DNA of 64,000 bases from Allobosea psychrotolerans (GTDB lineage: Bacteria > Pseudomonadota > Alphaproteobacteria > Rhizobiales > Beijerinckiaceae): NCBI RefSeq assembly GCF_002917105.1, contig NZ_PQFZ01000020.1, forward strand, positions 37,979 through 101,978. The letters are read 5' to 3'. Below are positions 8,549 to 16,176 of the stretch, piece after piece; position 1 is the first letter of the stretch, and each line of letters begins with the position of its first letter. The notes beneath the pieces were generated by a model that was not told where the DNA came from, did not search any database, and saw nothing but the letters and a program-made list of their open reading frames with translations. The position numbers were made by a program, and so were the translations under genes.

Positions 8549-9001
8549 ATGTCGACCCATCCGGTTCGCCTCCCTCACATGAGCTGGCTCATAGTCTTCG
8601 ACGGAGCCAAGGCGCTCATCCTGCGCAACACGGGCAAGGAACAGTCGCCACAGCTTGAACTGGTCGAAGCGATGCAGCATCGCTCGCCGCCCTCGCATGA
8701 ACTCGGGCGAACTCGTCCGGGGCGCGTGCGCCAGTCACATGGGCCAGCTCGCAGCGCCGTCGAGGAGCCGGATCTGCATCTTGCCGAGGAACTGTCCTTT
8801 GTGAAGGACGTCTCCGCGATGGTCGAAAAGTCCGTCCGTGGACAAGCCGCCCTGAACCTCGTGCTGGCCGCGCCACCGAAGCTGCTGGGAGAACTCAGGC
8901 GCTGCCTGACGCCGCCCGTGCAAGCCCTCATCGTGGCCGAGATCGGCAAGGATCTGACGAAGCTGCCTATCCCGGAGATCGAGCGGCATTTCGGCGCGTG
9001 A
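8549..9001 (+). CDS. Host-attachment-protein-like (eRF1-like / baeRF) family protein
   Basis: A 150-aa cytoplasmic protein resembling the proteobacterial family annotated 'host attachment protein', related to archaeal release factor-like (baeRF) domains. Recognisable parts are WLIVFDGAKALILRNTG near the N-terminus, GRTRPGRVRQS in the middle, and LNLVLAAPPKLLGELRR with a C-terminal EIGKDLTKLPIPEIERH. A hydrolytic or RNA-related role is only suggested for the family. The ATG follows GAGGT by eight bases; an alternative ATG lies 15 bases upstream. It is divergent from the DUF4010 gene and converges on hsp20 through a shared stem-loop. Confidence 0.8.
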   Translation: MSTHPVRLPHMSWLIVFDGAKALILRNTGKEQSPQLELVEAMQHRSPPSHELGRTRPGRVRQSHGPARSAVEEPDLHLAEELSFVKDVSAMVEKSVRGQAALNLVLAAPPKLLGELRRCLTPPVQALIVAEIGKDLTKLPIPEIERHFGA

Positions 9002-9029
9002 GATTCGGGCCGTGAGACGAAGAGAGGAG

Positions 9030-9064
9030 CGCGGGAGGATCACACCAGGCGCGCCCCTCCCGCG
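9030..9064. terminator. Bidirectional stem-loop between convergent genes
   Basis: CGCGGGAGG (9030-9038) and CCTCCCGCG (9056-9064) pair perfectly over 9 bp with a 17-base loop. It sits between the stop codons of the host-attachment-like gene and hsp20, which converge, and so could terminate both. Confidence 0.5.
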
Positions 9065-9070
9065 GAAATG

Positions 9071-9610
9071 TCAGGCCGCCTTGATAGCGATCTTGCGGTT
9101 GCTCTTTTGCGAGTCCGCCGTTTTGGGGAGCTTGATCGTCAGCACCCCCTTCTCGAAAAGCGCCTCGACCTTATCAGCATCCACGCCATCAGGCAGCTGG
9201 AAGGAGCGCAGGAACGCGCCGTAATGCCGTTCGCTGAGATGATAATCGGCTTCGCGCCGTTCGTTCTCATCCTTCTTCTCGCCCTTGATCGTCAACACCC
9301 CGTTCGAGAGCTTCACCTCGATATCGGAAGGGTCGATTCCTGGCAGCTCGGCTGTGACTTTGTAGTTCTTGTCGCGCTCCGTGACGTCGATCGCAGGGTT
9401 CAACCCCCAACTCACATCGCGCGGCCATGCGCCATGGAATAGCGAAGTCCGGCTGAAGGGGAGCTGGACTGCGCCTGCGCCGAAGCGCTCGAACAAACGT
9501 TCGACCTCGTGAAGCAAACGGTCGACCGGCGCCCAGGCTCCGGTAGAGGATGTTTCCGCTGCCGGATGCTGTTCCGAGCGCACGGGAAGTTTGGTCGCGG
9601 CTTCAGCCAT
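9071..9610 (-). CDS. Small heat shock protein, Hsp20/alpha-crystallin family
   Basis: ATP-independent holdase chaperone of 179 aa. The alpha-crystallin domain spans about residues 75-170: NPAIDVTERDKNYKVTAELPGI, the NGVLTIKGEKK strand, and the hallmark GVLTIKLPK near the end. The start MAEAATKLP is supported by AGGAG seven bases upstream; a longer start is less likely. The N-terminal 70 residues are variable, as usual. It is divergent from the BON-domain gene, and the FNR-like dyad at 9783-9796 lies between the two with a TGAATG -10 candidate at the right distance for this strand. This suggests induction under low oxygen rather than only heat. Confidence 0.93.
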   Translation of the reverse strand: MAEAATKLPVRSEQHPAAETSSTGAWAPVDRLLHEVERLFERFGAGAVQLPFSRTSLFHGAWPRDVSWGLNPAIDVTERDKNYKVTAELPGIDPSDIEVKLSNGVLTIKGEKKDENERREADYHLSERHYGAFLRSFQLPDGVDADKVEALFEKGVLTIKLPKTADSQKSNRKIAIKAA

Positions 9611-9782
9611 GATGCTTCTCCTGTTTCGCAACATTTCGAGTTCGCCCGGCCCACGGGCCGAAAAGCCAAGTCAATTCGACACGCGAATAGTCGGACCTCG
9701 ATGAACGACCGCCGCCGGCAAGACCCCCGGTCATCACGCCGTTTTCCGATGTCGCATTCAATCACGGGCGTGGCGCCGCACC

Positions 9783-9796
9783 TTGACACCGATCAA
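9783..9796. promoter_or_regulatory. FNR-box-like dyad between hsp20 and the BON gene
   Basis: TTGACACCGATCAA matches TTGAT-N4-ATCAA at nine of ten bases. CATTCT lies at about the class II -10 spacing on the plus strand and TGAATG at that spacing on the minus strand, so one site could serve both divergent genes. Confidence 0.65.
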
Positions 9797-9932
9797 TGAC
9801 GGTTGCCCGGGCGCTGCCATTCTGTGGGTACGGTGGGTTTCGGTTCTGCTTGTGCAACCGGACGACCGTCGAGAGCCGCAATACGGCTCGCCCACGGACA
9901 CGGGTCCGATGTCCCTATCCTGGAGAACAGAC

Positions 9933-10580
9933 ATGACTGACAAACAGTTGCGACTGACGATCATCGACGAACTCGATTTCGAGCCGAGCGTCGAGGCCGC
10001 ACATATCGGTGTCGCGGTGGAAAACGGCGTGGTGACGCTGTCCGGACACGTCCGGAGCTACGCCGAGAAGATCGCTGCCGAAAAAGCCGTCCGCCGCGTC
10101 AAGGGCGTACGCGCCATCGCGGAAGAGATCGAAGTGCGCTATCCGCACGACAAGAAGACCAGCGACACAGAAATCGCCCAGCGCGCGCTCAGCATCATCG
10201 CCTGGGATGTCACGGTGCCTGACGCCGTGAAGGTCAAGGTCGAGAAGGGCTGGGTGCAGCTGTCGGGCACCGTCGATTGGCAGTACCAGCGGCAGGCAGC
10301 GGAGAATGCGATCCGAAAGCTGTCGGGCGTCGTCGGCGTCAGCAATCTGATCGAGCTGAAGCCTCGCGCGAGCGCCTCTGACGTGAAGAAGGCGATCGAG
10401 GATGCGCTCAAGCGCAACGCCGAGCTCGAGGCGAGCACGATCCGGGTTACGGTCGGCAACGACAACCGCGTCACGCTCGATGGCAAGGTCCATGCCTGGT
10501 ATGAGCGCGGCGTTGCGGAACGCGCGGCATGGTCTGCTCCCGGCGTCAAAGCCGTCGAAGACCATCTCATGGTGGCCTGA
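9933..10580 (+). CDS. Triple BON-domain protein
   Basis: A 215-aa protein with three consecutive BON domains (about residues 3-70, 78-145 and 150-215). Each has the motif G-x-V-x-L-x-G-x-V (VVTLSGHV, WVQLSGTV, RVTLDGKV) and a final helix with GVKAV-type endings. BON domains are associated with membrane or phospholipid binding and osmotic or stress protection. No signal peptide is present, so it is probably cytoplasmic. The ATG is chosen because TGGAGAAC lies about nine bases upstream. A strong inverted repeat just after the stop probably terminates it. Confidence 0.88.
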   Translation: MTDKQLRLTIIDELDFEPSVEAAHIGVAVENGVVTLSGHVRSYAEKIAAEKAVRRVKGVRAIAEEIEVRYPHDKKTSDTEIAQRALSIIAWDVTVPDAVKVKVEKGWVQLSGTVDWQYQRQAAENAIRKLSGVVGVSNLIELKPRASASDVKKAIEDALKRNAELEASTIRVTVGNDNRVTLDGKVHAWYERGVAERAAWSAPGVKAVEDHLMVA

Positions 10581-10589
10581 CGATCCCGT

Positions 10590-10619
10590 GGCCGGCGAGC
10601 TCTCACCCCCTCGCCGGCC
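10590..10619 (+). terminator. GC-rich terminator-like hairpin after the BON gene
   Basis: GGCCGGCGAG and CTCGCCGGCC form a perfect 10-bp stem around a 10-base loop, beginning ten bases after the stop codon. No T-run follows, so efficiency is uncertain. Confidence 0.55.
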
Positions 10620-10668
10620 GCTCCCAGTTCCCGGTCGCTTTGTCCGGACGATCCATCCGTCGCCAGAA

Positions 10669-10682
10669 CTGATCTAAATCAA
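10669..10682 (+). promoter_or_regulatory. FNR-box-like dyad upstream of the broken Crp/Fnr gene
   Basis: CTGATCTAAATCAA differs from TTGAT-N4-ATCAA at one position. It lies about 50 bases before the TTG start of the Crp/Fnr-like gene, where an autoregulatory or cross-regulatory site would be expected. Confidence 0.5.
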
Positions 10683-10730
10683 CTGACATAAAGACTTGCT
10701 TGGAAGTCTTCATGGTTCGGAACGCCCAGT

Positions 10731-11342
10731 TTGCGCTCGACGAGCGCCGTACACTGGCCCGCCCGGTTCGCGAAAGGGAGCCTGATCTACAACGAAGGCG
10801 ATCCGTCCGACAGTCTCTACCGCGTCATCGACGGCTGCGTCAGACTGCAGGTCAATAGCGAGAATGGATCGCGGCAGATCGTGAGCTTTCGTATTCCAGC
10901 AGATGTCTTCGGCCTGTGCCCCGAGTTCCAGAACACCGCCGCAGAAGCAGCGACCGCAGTACAGCTGATGCGGTACTCCTTGAAATCCGTCCTGGAAAAA
11001 GCGTCCTCGTCACCGGCCATCATGACGGAGTTGATGGGCGAGCCGACGAAGGCCTATCAGGCGTTCGCGCACCATATCGAAAAGCGCGTGCACTGCCCGG
11101 CGCAGGCGCGCGTGACATGGTTCTACCAGTGGCTGCGCGAGCGCAACGTGGCGAACGGAAACGAAGCCGCCGACGGCGTACCGATGAGCTAGCGGGATAT
11201 CGCCGACCATCTCGGCACGACGCCCAAGACCTTGTCGCGCTGTCTGGCCCAGCTCAAGATCACACCAAGGCCGGGCCGCCTGCGACTTCGACTTGCGTCG
11301 AAGGCTCCACCGACTCGATTCGAATCCGCATCGGATTGGTAG
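10731..11342 (+). pseudogene. Crp/Fnr-family regulator interrupted by a stop codon before the recognition helix
   Basis: The first 153 codons encode a cyclic-nucleotide-type effector domain (GSLIYNEGDPSDSLYRVIDG, then RQIVSFRIPADVFGL) and a dimerisation helix. An in-frame TAG at 11190-11192 then interrupts the reading. The same frame continues at once with RDIADHLGTTPKTLSRCLAQLK, clearly the helix-turn-helix of an Fnr protein, up to a second stop at 11340-11342. The intact protein would be about 203 aa. The N-terminal cysteines of oxygen-sensing FNR are absent. Where FNR carries ETVSR this one has KTLSR. The start is taken as TTG, although upstream changes may also exist. As written, the product cannot bind DNA. 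A sequencing error or suppression is an alternative. Confidence 0.75.
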
Positions 11343-11367
11343 TCGATCAGTGAGGGATGGCCTGCTG

Positions 11368-12078
11368 TCAGCGCGGCCCGATGCCCGGCTGAAGGCGTGC
11401 GAGCGCTGATCGAGCGGAGATGCCCAGATCGAATTCGAACTGCCCGTCGCAATCCTCCGACAGCAGAAGCACCCCGCCACCGGCTCCGACAGTCGACTCA
11501 TAAATCGCGGGGATGGCATCACCCACGAACCGATGCAACGAGACGAGGAAGAGGCCGTCCGTCTTCGTCTCGTCTGCCCCATCGAGCGCCAGCCTGAAGC
11601 GATCGTACCGCAAATCGCACGACCAGCTCCGATCGATCGAGGGGCGCTCGTCCTGCCAATCTGCCAGCTCGGCCAGGGCCGCGATCAGGCTGGAGGGCTG
11701 CTGTACCGGGCCATCGATATGGCGGCCAGACCGTTCCATGATCCGCTTTTTGAGAAGCCATGCGGCCCGCTGGGACACACCCAGAATGGTGGCCAACCGA
11801 CTCGAGCCTATCCGACCTTGGGTCGCGGCCAGCAGGTAGATCGCCTGCAGCGACGCATGCAGCGGCAGATGGCTGTTGTGAAAAGGGGTCTTCATCCGGG
11901 CGGAGAACATCTTGCGGCAGGCATAGCATTTCCACGTTCCAGGTGCGGTCGAACCGTACAGGTGCCGGACACGCTCCATTTCACCGCAATGCGGGCAGAT
12001 CGGCCCTTCCGGCCAGAGAAAGCGCTCGAGGAAATCGCAGGCAGGATCTTCGTATCGAAAACAATCAATCAGGCACAT
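11368..12078 (-). CDS. Transposase-derived zinc-ribbon protein (IS1595-like N-terminus, no DDE domain)
   Basis: A 236-aa protein whose residues 1-115 match the zinc-ribbon and helix-turn-helix part of IS1595/ISXO2-type transposases: CPHCG, then WKCYACRKMFSARMKTPFHNS (two CxxC pairs) and SRLATILGVSQRAAWLLKKR. The remaining 120 residues lack the DDE catalytic domain and show no terminal inverted repeats nearby, so mobility is unlikely. Start at MCLIDCF is supported by GGGGAG nine bases upstream. An FNR-like dyad at 12178-12191 precedes it. It may be a domesticated DNA-binding protein; a decayed insertion sequence is the alternative. Confidence 0.65.
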   Translation of the reverse strand: MCLIDCFRYEDPACDFLERFLWPEGPICPHCGEMERVRHLYGSTAPGTWKCYACRKMFSARMKTPFHNSHLPLHASLQAIYLLAATQGRIGSSRLATILGVSQRAAWLLKKRIMERSGRHIDGPVQQPSSLIAALAELADWQDERPSIDRSWSCDLRYDRFRLALDGADETKTDGLFLVSLHRFVGDAIPAIYESTVGAGGGVLLLSEDCDGQFEFDLGISARSALARLQPGIGPR

Positions 12079-12177
12079 GTCAGACAACTCCCCGGGATAC
12101 GCGATATAGGAACCCCTGACCGATCCGGCCTTCGTTGCCGATGGGCGCGAGTAGTGCCTCATATTCGCAAGTCATTG

Positions 12178-12191
12178 TTGACCTCGGTCAA
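12178..12191 (-). promoter_or_regulatory. FNR-box-like dyad upstream of the zinc-ribbon gene
   Basis: TTGACCTCGGTCAA is a perfect 5-bp dyad with a 4-base centre, one change per half-site from the FNR consensus. It lies about 100 bases upstream of the minus-strand zinc-ribbon gene. Confidence 0.5.
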
Positions 12192-12266
12192 TGGGTTTTA
12201 GCGATCAAATTGGATAAATCGGATTACCCAAGATGATCACTCCCACTAATACCTGGTATGGCCCGC

Positions 12267-12290
12267 AACTTGCGATAGAACTTGCGATAG
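12267..12290. repeat. Tandem 12-bp duplication
   Basis: AACTTGCGATAG occurs twice, head to tail, without mismatch in the intergenic region. It may be a pair of binding sites or a replication slip. Confidence 0.5.
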
Positions 12291-12348
12291 ATGAACTCGG
12301 TCGTTCGCGTCGCGAAACGCGTCGTTGTCATGAAATTCTAACATCTGA

Positions 12349-12362
12349 TTGATTCAGATCAA
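12349..12362 (+). promoter_or_regulatory. Perfect FNR-box upstream of the kinase/ATPase gene
   Basis: TTGATTCAGATCAA matches the FNR/Anr/FixK consensus TTGAT-N4-ATCAA at all ten specified bases. TACGAA at 12381-12386 is a -10 candidate, and the gene starts 60 bases downstream of the dyad, as expected for class II activation. Confidence 0.75.
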
Positions 12363-12421
12363 TGCTCTCCAGCTCGTTCCTACGAAGCTCACCTCTTGTC
12401 TTTCGAGGGTGAGTGGCGTCG

Positions 12422-14140
12422 ATGCATGAGCTAGATCAGGCCGAGACAATCGCTTTTCTTGCATCGCCCGCCGCCTTCGGACGAAAGGGCGCGGGAACGG
12501 GGACAATCGTTACCGATGTTTCGATCGTTCTGCTGCTCGGCGACCGCGCTCTCAAGCTGAAGAAGGCAGCCCGCTTCGCCCATATCGATCTTTCGACGCC
12601 AGAAAACCGCTTTGCCGCCTGTCAGGAGGAACTGCGCCTGAACTGGCGGGCCGCGCCATCGATCTATCGCGCCGTTCATCGGATCACCCGCGAACCTTGC
12701 GGCAGTCTCGTACTGAACGGTTCCGGCCCTCTTGTCGACGCCGCCTTGGACATGGCGCGTTTCGACGATTCCCAGATCTTCGACCGGCTCGCGCGCGAGG
12801 AGTTGCTGTCGATGACGCATTTGGAAAGCCTGGGACGCCGGATCGCGGAGTTCCATCAGAATGCCGAAATCGTGCTCTGCGAAGGCGTTTCCCGGATCGA
12901 GACGGTCCTCGCGGACAACGCGCGGGCCCTTGCAGCGACGCGTGCCGTCCCGGCTGACGACGTGGCCAAGGCGATGCAAGCCTGCAAAGTGGCGCTCGAA
13001 CGCCACGGGGACCTGCTTGATCGGCGAGCTCTTTCAGGCCAGGTGCGCCGCTGTCATGGCGATCTGCAGTTGCGCAACATCTGCCTCGTCGATGGCGTTC
13101 CGACGCTGTTCGACTGTCTCGAGTTCGACCCGGAGCGTGCGACCACGGACGTGCTCTACGATCTCGCCTTCGTTCTGATGGACCTTTGGCATCGCAGGCT
13201 GCCCTTGCATGCAAACATCCTGTTCAATCGCTATCTCGACGCAAGCGGCGACGAACTGGGAACCGCCCTGCTGCCCCTCTTCATGGCCATCCATGCCATC
13301 ATCCGCGCCCGGGCGGCCGCTGCGGAGGTCGCCGAGACCGAGTTCGACTCGGCTTGGAGCCGTGCCGAGGCCCGGTCCTACCTGGCATTGGCGCACGATC
13401 TGCTCGCATGGAGGCCGCCTCTGCTTGTCGCCATAGGAGGTTATTCCGGCTCCGGAAAATCAAACGTCGCCGCACGGATCTCACACGCGCTCGGACCGCC
13501 CCCAGGAGCGCGCATCCTCTCCAGCGACCGTATCAGGAAGTGGCTTTTTGGCGTCGCACCCGAGACGCCGCTGGGCCCGGAGGCTCATGCTGCTCCGATT
13601 TCCGATCTGGTCCATGCAACAATCGCCGAGCGAGCGGACGCGCTGACGGCCGCAGGCCATGCCGTCGTTGTCGATGCCGTCTTCGATCGCGCGTCCTGGC
13701 GCGATCGACTGGCCGCTATCGCGTCTCGCGGACACGTGTCGTTCCGTGGGCTGTGGCTCGATGCACCCGCCGACGTTCTCATGCGCCGGGTCGCCGCTCG
13801 CCGGGGAGACCCATCCGATGCAACGCCAGACGTCGTGATGGGGCAGATTGCTCGCCAATCGGTGCCGGCCGACTGGCTGTGCATCTGCGCCATCTGCGAA
13901 ATTGAGGCCATCGGCGCCACGGCCCTGCTGGCCATCCGAGAGCCGTCCGTCCTCACGCATTATGAAGCCTGCCCAGGCAGGCTCGCCATGTCCGCCTCAC
14001 CGGTATCTTTAAGCTGCTCACGAGCGGTCTTATCGGCGGCCTCGACCAGATCCCGGGGAATCGCGGACATGGCGGCTGCTGTCGAAATGACGACCGCGAA
14101 CGAGCCTCCGACAGCCACACGCTCGCTGCGATGCTCATAG
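12422..14140 (+). CDS. Bifunctional aminoglycoside-phosphotransferase-like / AAA ATPase protein
   Basis: A 572-aa two-domain cytoplasmic protein. The N-terminal half is kinase-like, with the catalytic loop CHGDLQLRN and following D-C-L-E-F-D near residues 210-240. The C-terminal half is a P-loop kinase-like domain with Walker A GGYSGSGKS near 339-347. This architecture is common in proteobacterial stress and denitrification islands; the substrate is unknown. The ATG MHELDQAE is preferred, since GAGGGTGAG lies before it; a GTG nine bases upstream is possible. Family members usually end about 50 residues earlier, and the last 55 residues here look like non-homologous read-on, probably because the original stop was lost. 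A perfect FNR box lies upstream. Confidence 0.82.
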   Translation: MHELDQAETIAFLASPAAFGRKGAGTGTIVTDVSIVLLLGDRALKLKKAARFAHIDLSTPENRFAACQEELRLNWRAAPSIYRAVHRITREPCGSLVLNGSGPLVDAALDMARFDDSQIFDRLAREELLSMTHLESLGRRIAEFHQNAEIVLCEGVSRIETVLADNARALAATRAVPADDVAKAMQACKVALERHGDLLDRRALSGQVRRCHGDLQLRNICLVDGVPTLFDCLEFDPERATTDVLYDLAFVLMDLWHRRLPLHANILFNRYLDASGDELGTALLPLFMAIHAIIRARAAAAEVAETEFDSAWSRAEARSYLALAHDLLAWRPPLLVAIGGYSGSGKSNVAARISHALGPPPGARILSSDRIRKWLFGVAPETPLGPEAHAAPISDLVHATIAERADALTAAGHAVVVDAVFDRASWRDRLAAIASRGHVSFRGLWLDAPADVLMRRVAARRGDPSDATPDVVMGQIARQSVPADWLCICAICEIEAIGATALLAIREPSVLTHYEACPGRLAMSASPVSLSCSRAVLSAASTRSRGIADMAAAVEMTTANEPPTATRSLRCS

Positions 14141-14330
14141 CCGGGGCCATCGGGTTTCGGCCGACCTGATCGTCGCGGAGCCTTATGGTCACATGCGGGT
14201 GCGCGAATGGATCCTCGGCGGGGCGACCCGTGATCTGATCCAGTGCTCCGGCCTGTCGACCCGGACGCTGCATCGACGCATGCCGGGACCGGGGTTGCAA
14301 TCCGCGGCCCTGGCGCCCTCCGGCGCTTGA
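14130..14330 (+). pseudogene. C-terminal remnant of a universal stress protein (UspA family)
   Basis: A frame different from the preceding gene reads SADLIVAEPYGHMRVREWI, then LGGATRDLI. This closely matches the C-terminal nucleotide-binding motif of UspA-type proteins (ADLIVAGAYGHSR-type). The frame then runs through a non-homologous tail to TGA at 14328-14330. No start or upstream UspA sequence is visible, because the 5' part is replaced by the tail of the ATPase gene. It is probably the relic of a deletion that also removed that gene's stop codon. Confidence 0.6.
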
Positions 14331-14340
14331 CTCCGATCAA
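14327..14340 (+). promoter_or_regulatory. FNR-box-like dyad upstream of the CBS-BON gene
   Basis: TTGACTCCGATCAA matches the FNR consensus at nine of ten bases. AGAATT lies at the class II -10 position and the CBS-BON start codon is about 95 bases downstream. Confidence 0.65.
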
Positions 14341-14434
14341 ATCGCCGCCGCGGCCGCTATGCCAGAATTGCGGACAATCAAGATATTGCCGGTGCGCATG
14401 CCCGCACGCCGCTATCTTGCGGGAGATTGCCGCC

Positions 14435-15181
14435 ATGCTCGTAGAAGCCATCATGACCACCCCCGTGATCAGTGTCGCCCCGTCGACCTCGATCCGTGAC
14501 GCCGCCCGCCTGATGCTGGCCCATCGGATCAGCGGCCTGCCCGTCGTGGCCGACGACGGGGCGCTGGTCGGCATGGTCAGCGAAGGAGATTTCCTGCGGC
14601 GCAGCGAGCTCGGAACGCAGCGCAAGCGCTCGTGGTGGCTCGAATTCCTGGTCGGACCCGGCACGGTCGCGGACGACTACGTTCATGCGAATGGCCGCAA
14701 GGTCGGCGAGGTCATGTCGAGCAATATCGAGACGACACGCCGGGATGCGACGCTCGACGAGGTCGTCGAGACGATGAGCCGCCGCCGGATCAAGCGGCTC
14801 CCCGTCGTCGAGAACGGCAAGCTGGTCGGGATCGTCGCACGCTCCGACCTGCTGCGCGCCATGGCCGACGCGCTGCCCGCCGCCGATGCAGCCGTCGTCG
14901 ACGATGAACGCATCCGCGCGGACATTCTGAGCGAACTCGCCAGGCAGAGCTGGGGCGGGCAGATGATCCATGTCCATGTCGACCACGGCGCCGTCGAGCT
15001 CAGCGGCGCGATCTTCGACGAGCGCGAGCGCCAGGCCGCCCATGTCGTCGCGGAGAACGTCGCCGGCGTGAAATCAATCTCGGATCAGCTGGCATGGATA
15101 GAGCCGATGTCGGGTGTCGTGATCACGCCTTCGGAGATGAGCAACGTCAAAACCGCTGCCTCTGCACGGACTTCCGCATGA
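14435..15181 (+). CDS. CBS-domain pair with C-terminal BON domain
   Basis: A 248-aa cytoplasmic protein with two CBS motifs (about residues 1-60, VEAIMTTPVISVAPSTSIRD; and 95-150, VGEVMSSNIETTRRDATLDE). CBS pairs bind adenosine nucleotides and act as energy sensors. A BON domain follows (about 165-230, HGAVELSGAIFDERE). This combination is frequent in alphaproteobacterial low-oxygen stress clusters. The ATG follows GGGAG by nine bases. Its TGA overlaps the ATG of the alcohol dehydrogenase gene (ATGA), so the two are translationally coupled. Confidence 0.9.
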   Translation: MLVEAIMTTPVISVAPSTSIRDAARLMLAHRISGLPVVADDGALVGMVSEGDFLRRSELGTQRKRSWWLEFLVGPGTVADDYVHANGRKVGEVMSSNIETTRRDATLDEVVETMSRRRIKRLPVVENGKLVGIVARSDLLRAMADALPAADAAVVDDERIRADILSELARQSWGGQMIHVHVDHGAVELSGAIFDERERQAAHVVAENVAGVKSISDQLAWIEPMSGVVITPSEMSNVKTAASARTSA

Positions 15182-16161
15182 AGGCGATGGTGCTGCGCAA
15201 GGTCGGCGAGCGCCTGGCCTGTGAAGCGCGGCCCATCCCCCGCCCCGGGAACGGCGAACTGCTCATCCGTGTCGAGGCTTGCGCTGTCTGCCGGACCGAT
15301 CTTCATATCATGGACGGCGAGCTGCCCGATGTCAGAGTTCCGATCGTGCCGGGTCACGAAGTGGTCGGCATCGTGGATGCTGCGGGGCCAGGCGTATCAT
15401 CGAGCCTGATCGGCGCTCGCGTCGGAGTCGGCTGGCTTGGTCGCGCCTGCGGCCACTGCAGCTACTGCGCCGGTGGTCAGGAGAACCTATGCGACGAGCC
15501 GACCTTCACCGGCTACACACGCGACGGCGGCTTTGCGACCCACATGCTCGCCGACGCGGCCTTCGCCTTTCCGCTGGAAGGGTTCTCCGACGCCATCGCA
15601 ACCGCCCCGCTGATGTGCGCCGGGCTGATCGGCTGGCGCTCGCTTCAGATCGCGGGGCCGGCGCACCGGATCGGCCTTTACGGCTTCGGTGCGGCCGCCC
15701 ATATCATCGCCCAGATCTGTCGTTGGCAGGGCCGCGACGTCTACGCTTTCACCCGCTCCGGCGACGCACCCGCCCAGGCATTGGCGCGATCGCTGGGAGC
15801 CTGCTGGGTGGGATCGTCGGGCGAAATGCCGCCTGAGCCGCTGGATGCCGCGATCATCTTCGCGCCGGTCGGCCCGCTCATTCCCATCGCGCTGAAGGCC
15901 GTTCGCAAAGGCGGTCGTGTCGTTTGCGGCGGTATCCATATGAGCGACATTCCGCAATTCCCCTACCGATTGCTGTGGCAGGAGCGCCAAATCGTCTCCG
16001 TTGCGAACCTGACACGGCAGGACGGCATCGACTTCCTCGCAATCGCTCCGCAAGCCGGGATCAGGACCACAACCAGGACCTATCCGCTCGAACAGGCGAA
16101 CGAGGCACTCGACGATCTCCGTAGCGGCCGGCTGCAGGGCGCCGCCGTGCTCGTTCCCTAA
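15178..16161 (+). CDS. Zinc-dependent alcohol dehydrogenase
   Basis: Medium-chain dehydrogenase of 327 aa that should oxidise alcohols or reduce aldehydes with NAD(P). Catalytic zinc ligands are visible as Cys38 (CAVCRTDLH) and His60-Glu61 (PGHE); structural zinc ligands are Cys91, Cys94, Cys97 and Cys105 (CGHCSYCAGGQENLC). The nucleotide-binding fold GLYGFGAAAH lies near residue 175. It resembles the AdhA-like enzymes found in anaerobic stress islands. The start is fixed by a 4-base overlap with the CBS-BON gene. A compact hairpin containing its stop codon separates it from the convergent chaB. Confidence 0.9.
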   Translation: MKAMVLRKVGERLACEARPIPRPGNGELLIRVEACAVCRTDLHIMDGELPDVRVPIVPGHEVVGIVDAAGPGVSSSLIGARVGVGWLGRACGHCSYCAGGQENLCDEPTFTGYTRDGGFATHMLADAAFAFPLEGFSDAIATAPLMCAGLIGWRSLQIAGPAHRIGLYGFGAAAHIIAQICRWQGRDVYAFTRSGDAPAQALARSLGACWVGSSGEMPPEPLDAAIIFAPVGPLIPIALKAVRKGGRVVCGGIHMSDIPQFPYRLLWQERQIVSVANLTRQDGIDFLAIAPQAGIRTTTRTYPLEQANEALDDLRSGRLQGAAVLVP

Positions 16162-16176
16162 CGGGTCGGCCCGTTA
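16159..16176. terminator. Compact bidirectional hairpin carrying two stop codons
   Basis: TAACGGG and CCCGTTA pair perfectly around TCGG. The left arm contains the TAA of the alcohol dehydrogenase; the right arm contains the minus-strand TAA of chaB. It is probably a shared terminator for convergent genes. Confidence 0.5.

Larger units (their letters stand above)
12079..12421. other. Intergenic region with two FNR-like dyads and a tandem repeat
   Basis: No gene is seen in these 343 bases between divergent genes. The region is AT-richer than its flanks. It holds two FNR-type dyads (12178-12191 and 12349-12362), a perfect tandem duplication of AACTTGCGATAG at 12267-12290, and a 6-bp dyad TTCGCG-T-CGCGAA at 12304-12316. 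It looks like a control region for both neighbours. Confidence 0.5.

Noticed and set aside
11368..12162. Active insertion sequence
   Set aside because: No DDE catalytic domain, terminal inverted repeats or target duplication are visible, so only a transposase-derived gene is called.
13960..14160. Small minus-strand open frame reading ...PRDLVEAADKTAREQLKD...
   Set aside because: It looks helical and could be a real small gene, but no ribosome binding site or clear start supports it and it lies opposite an eroded region. Worth a homology search only.
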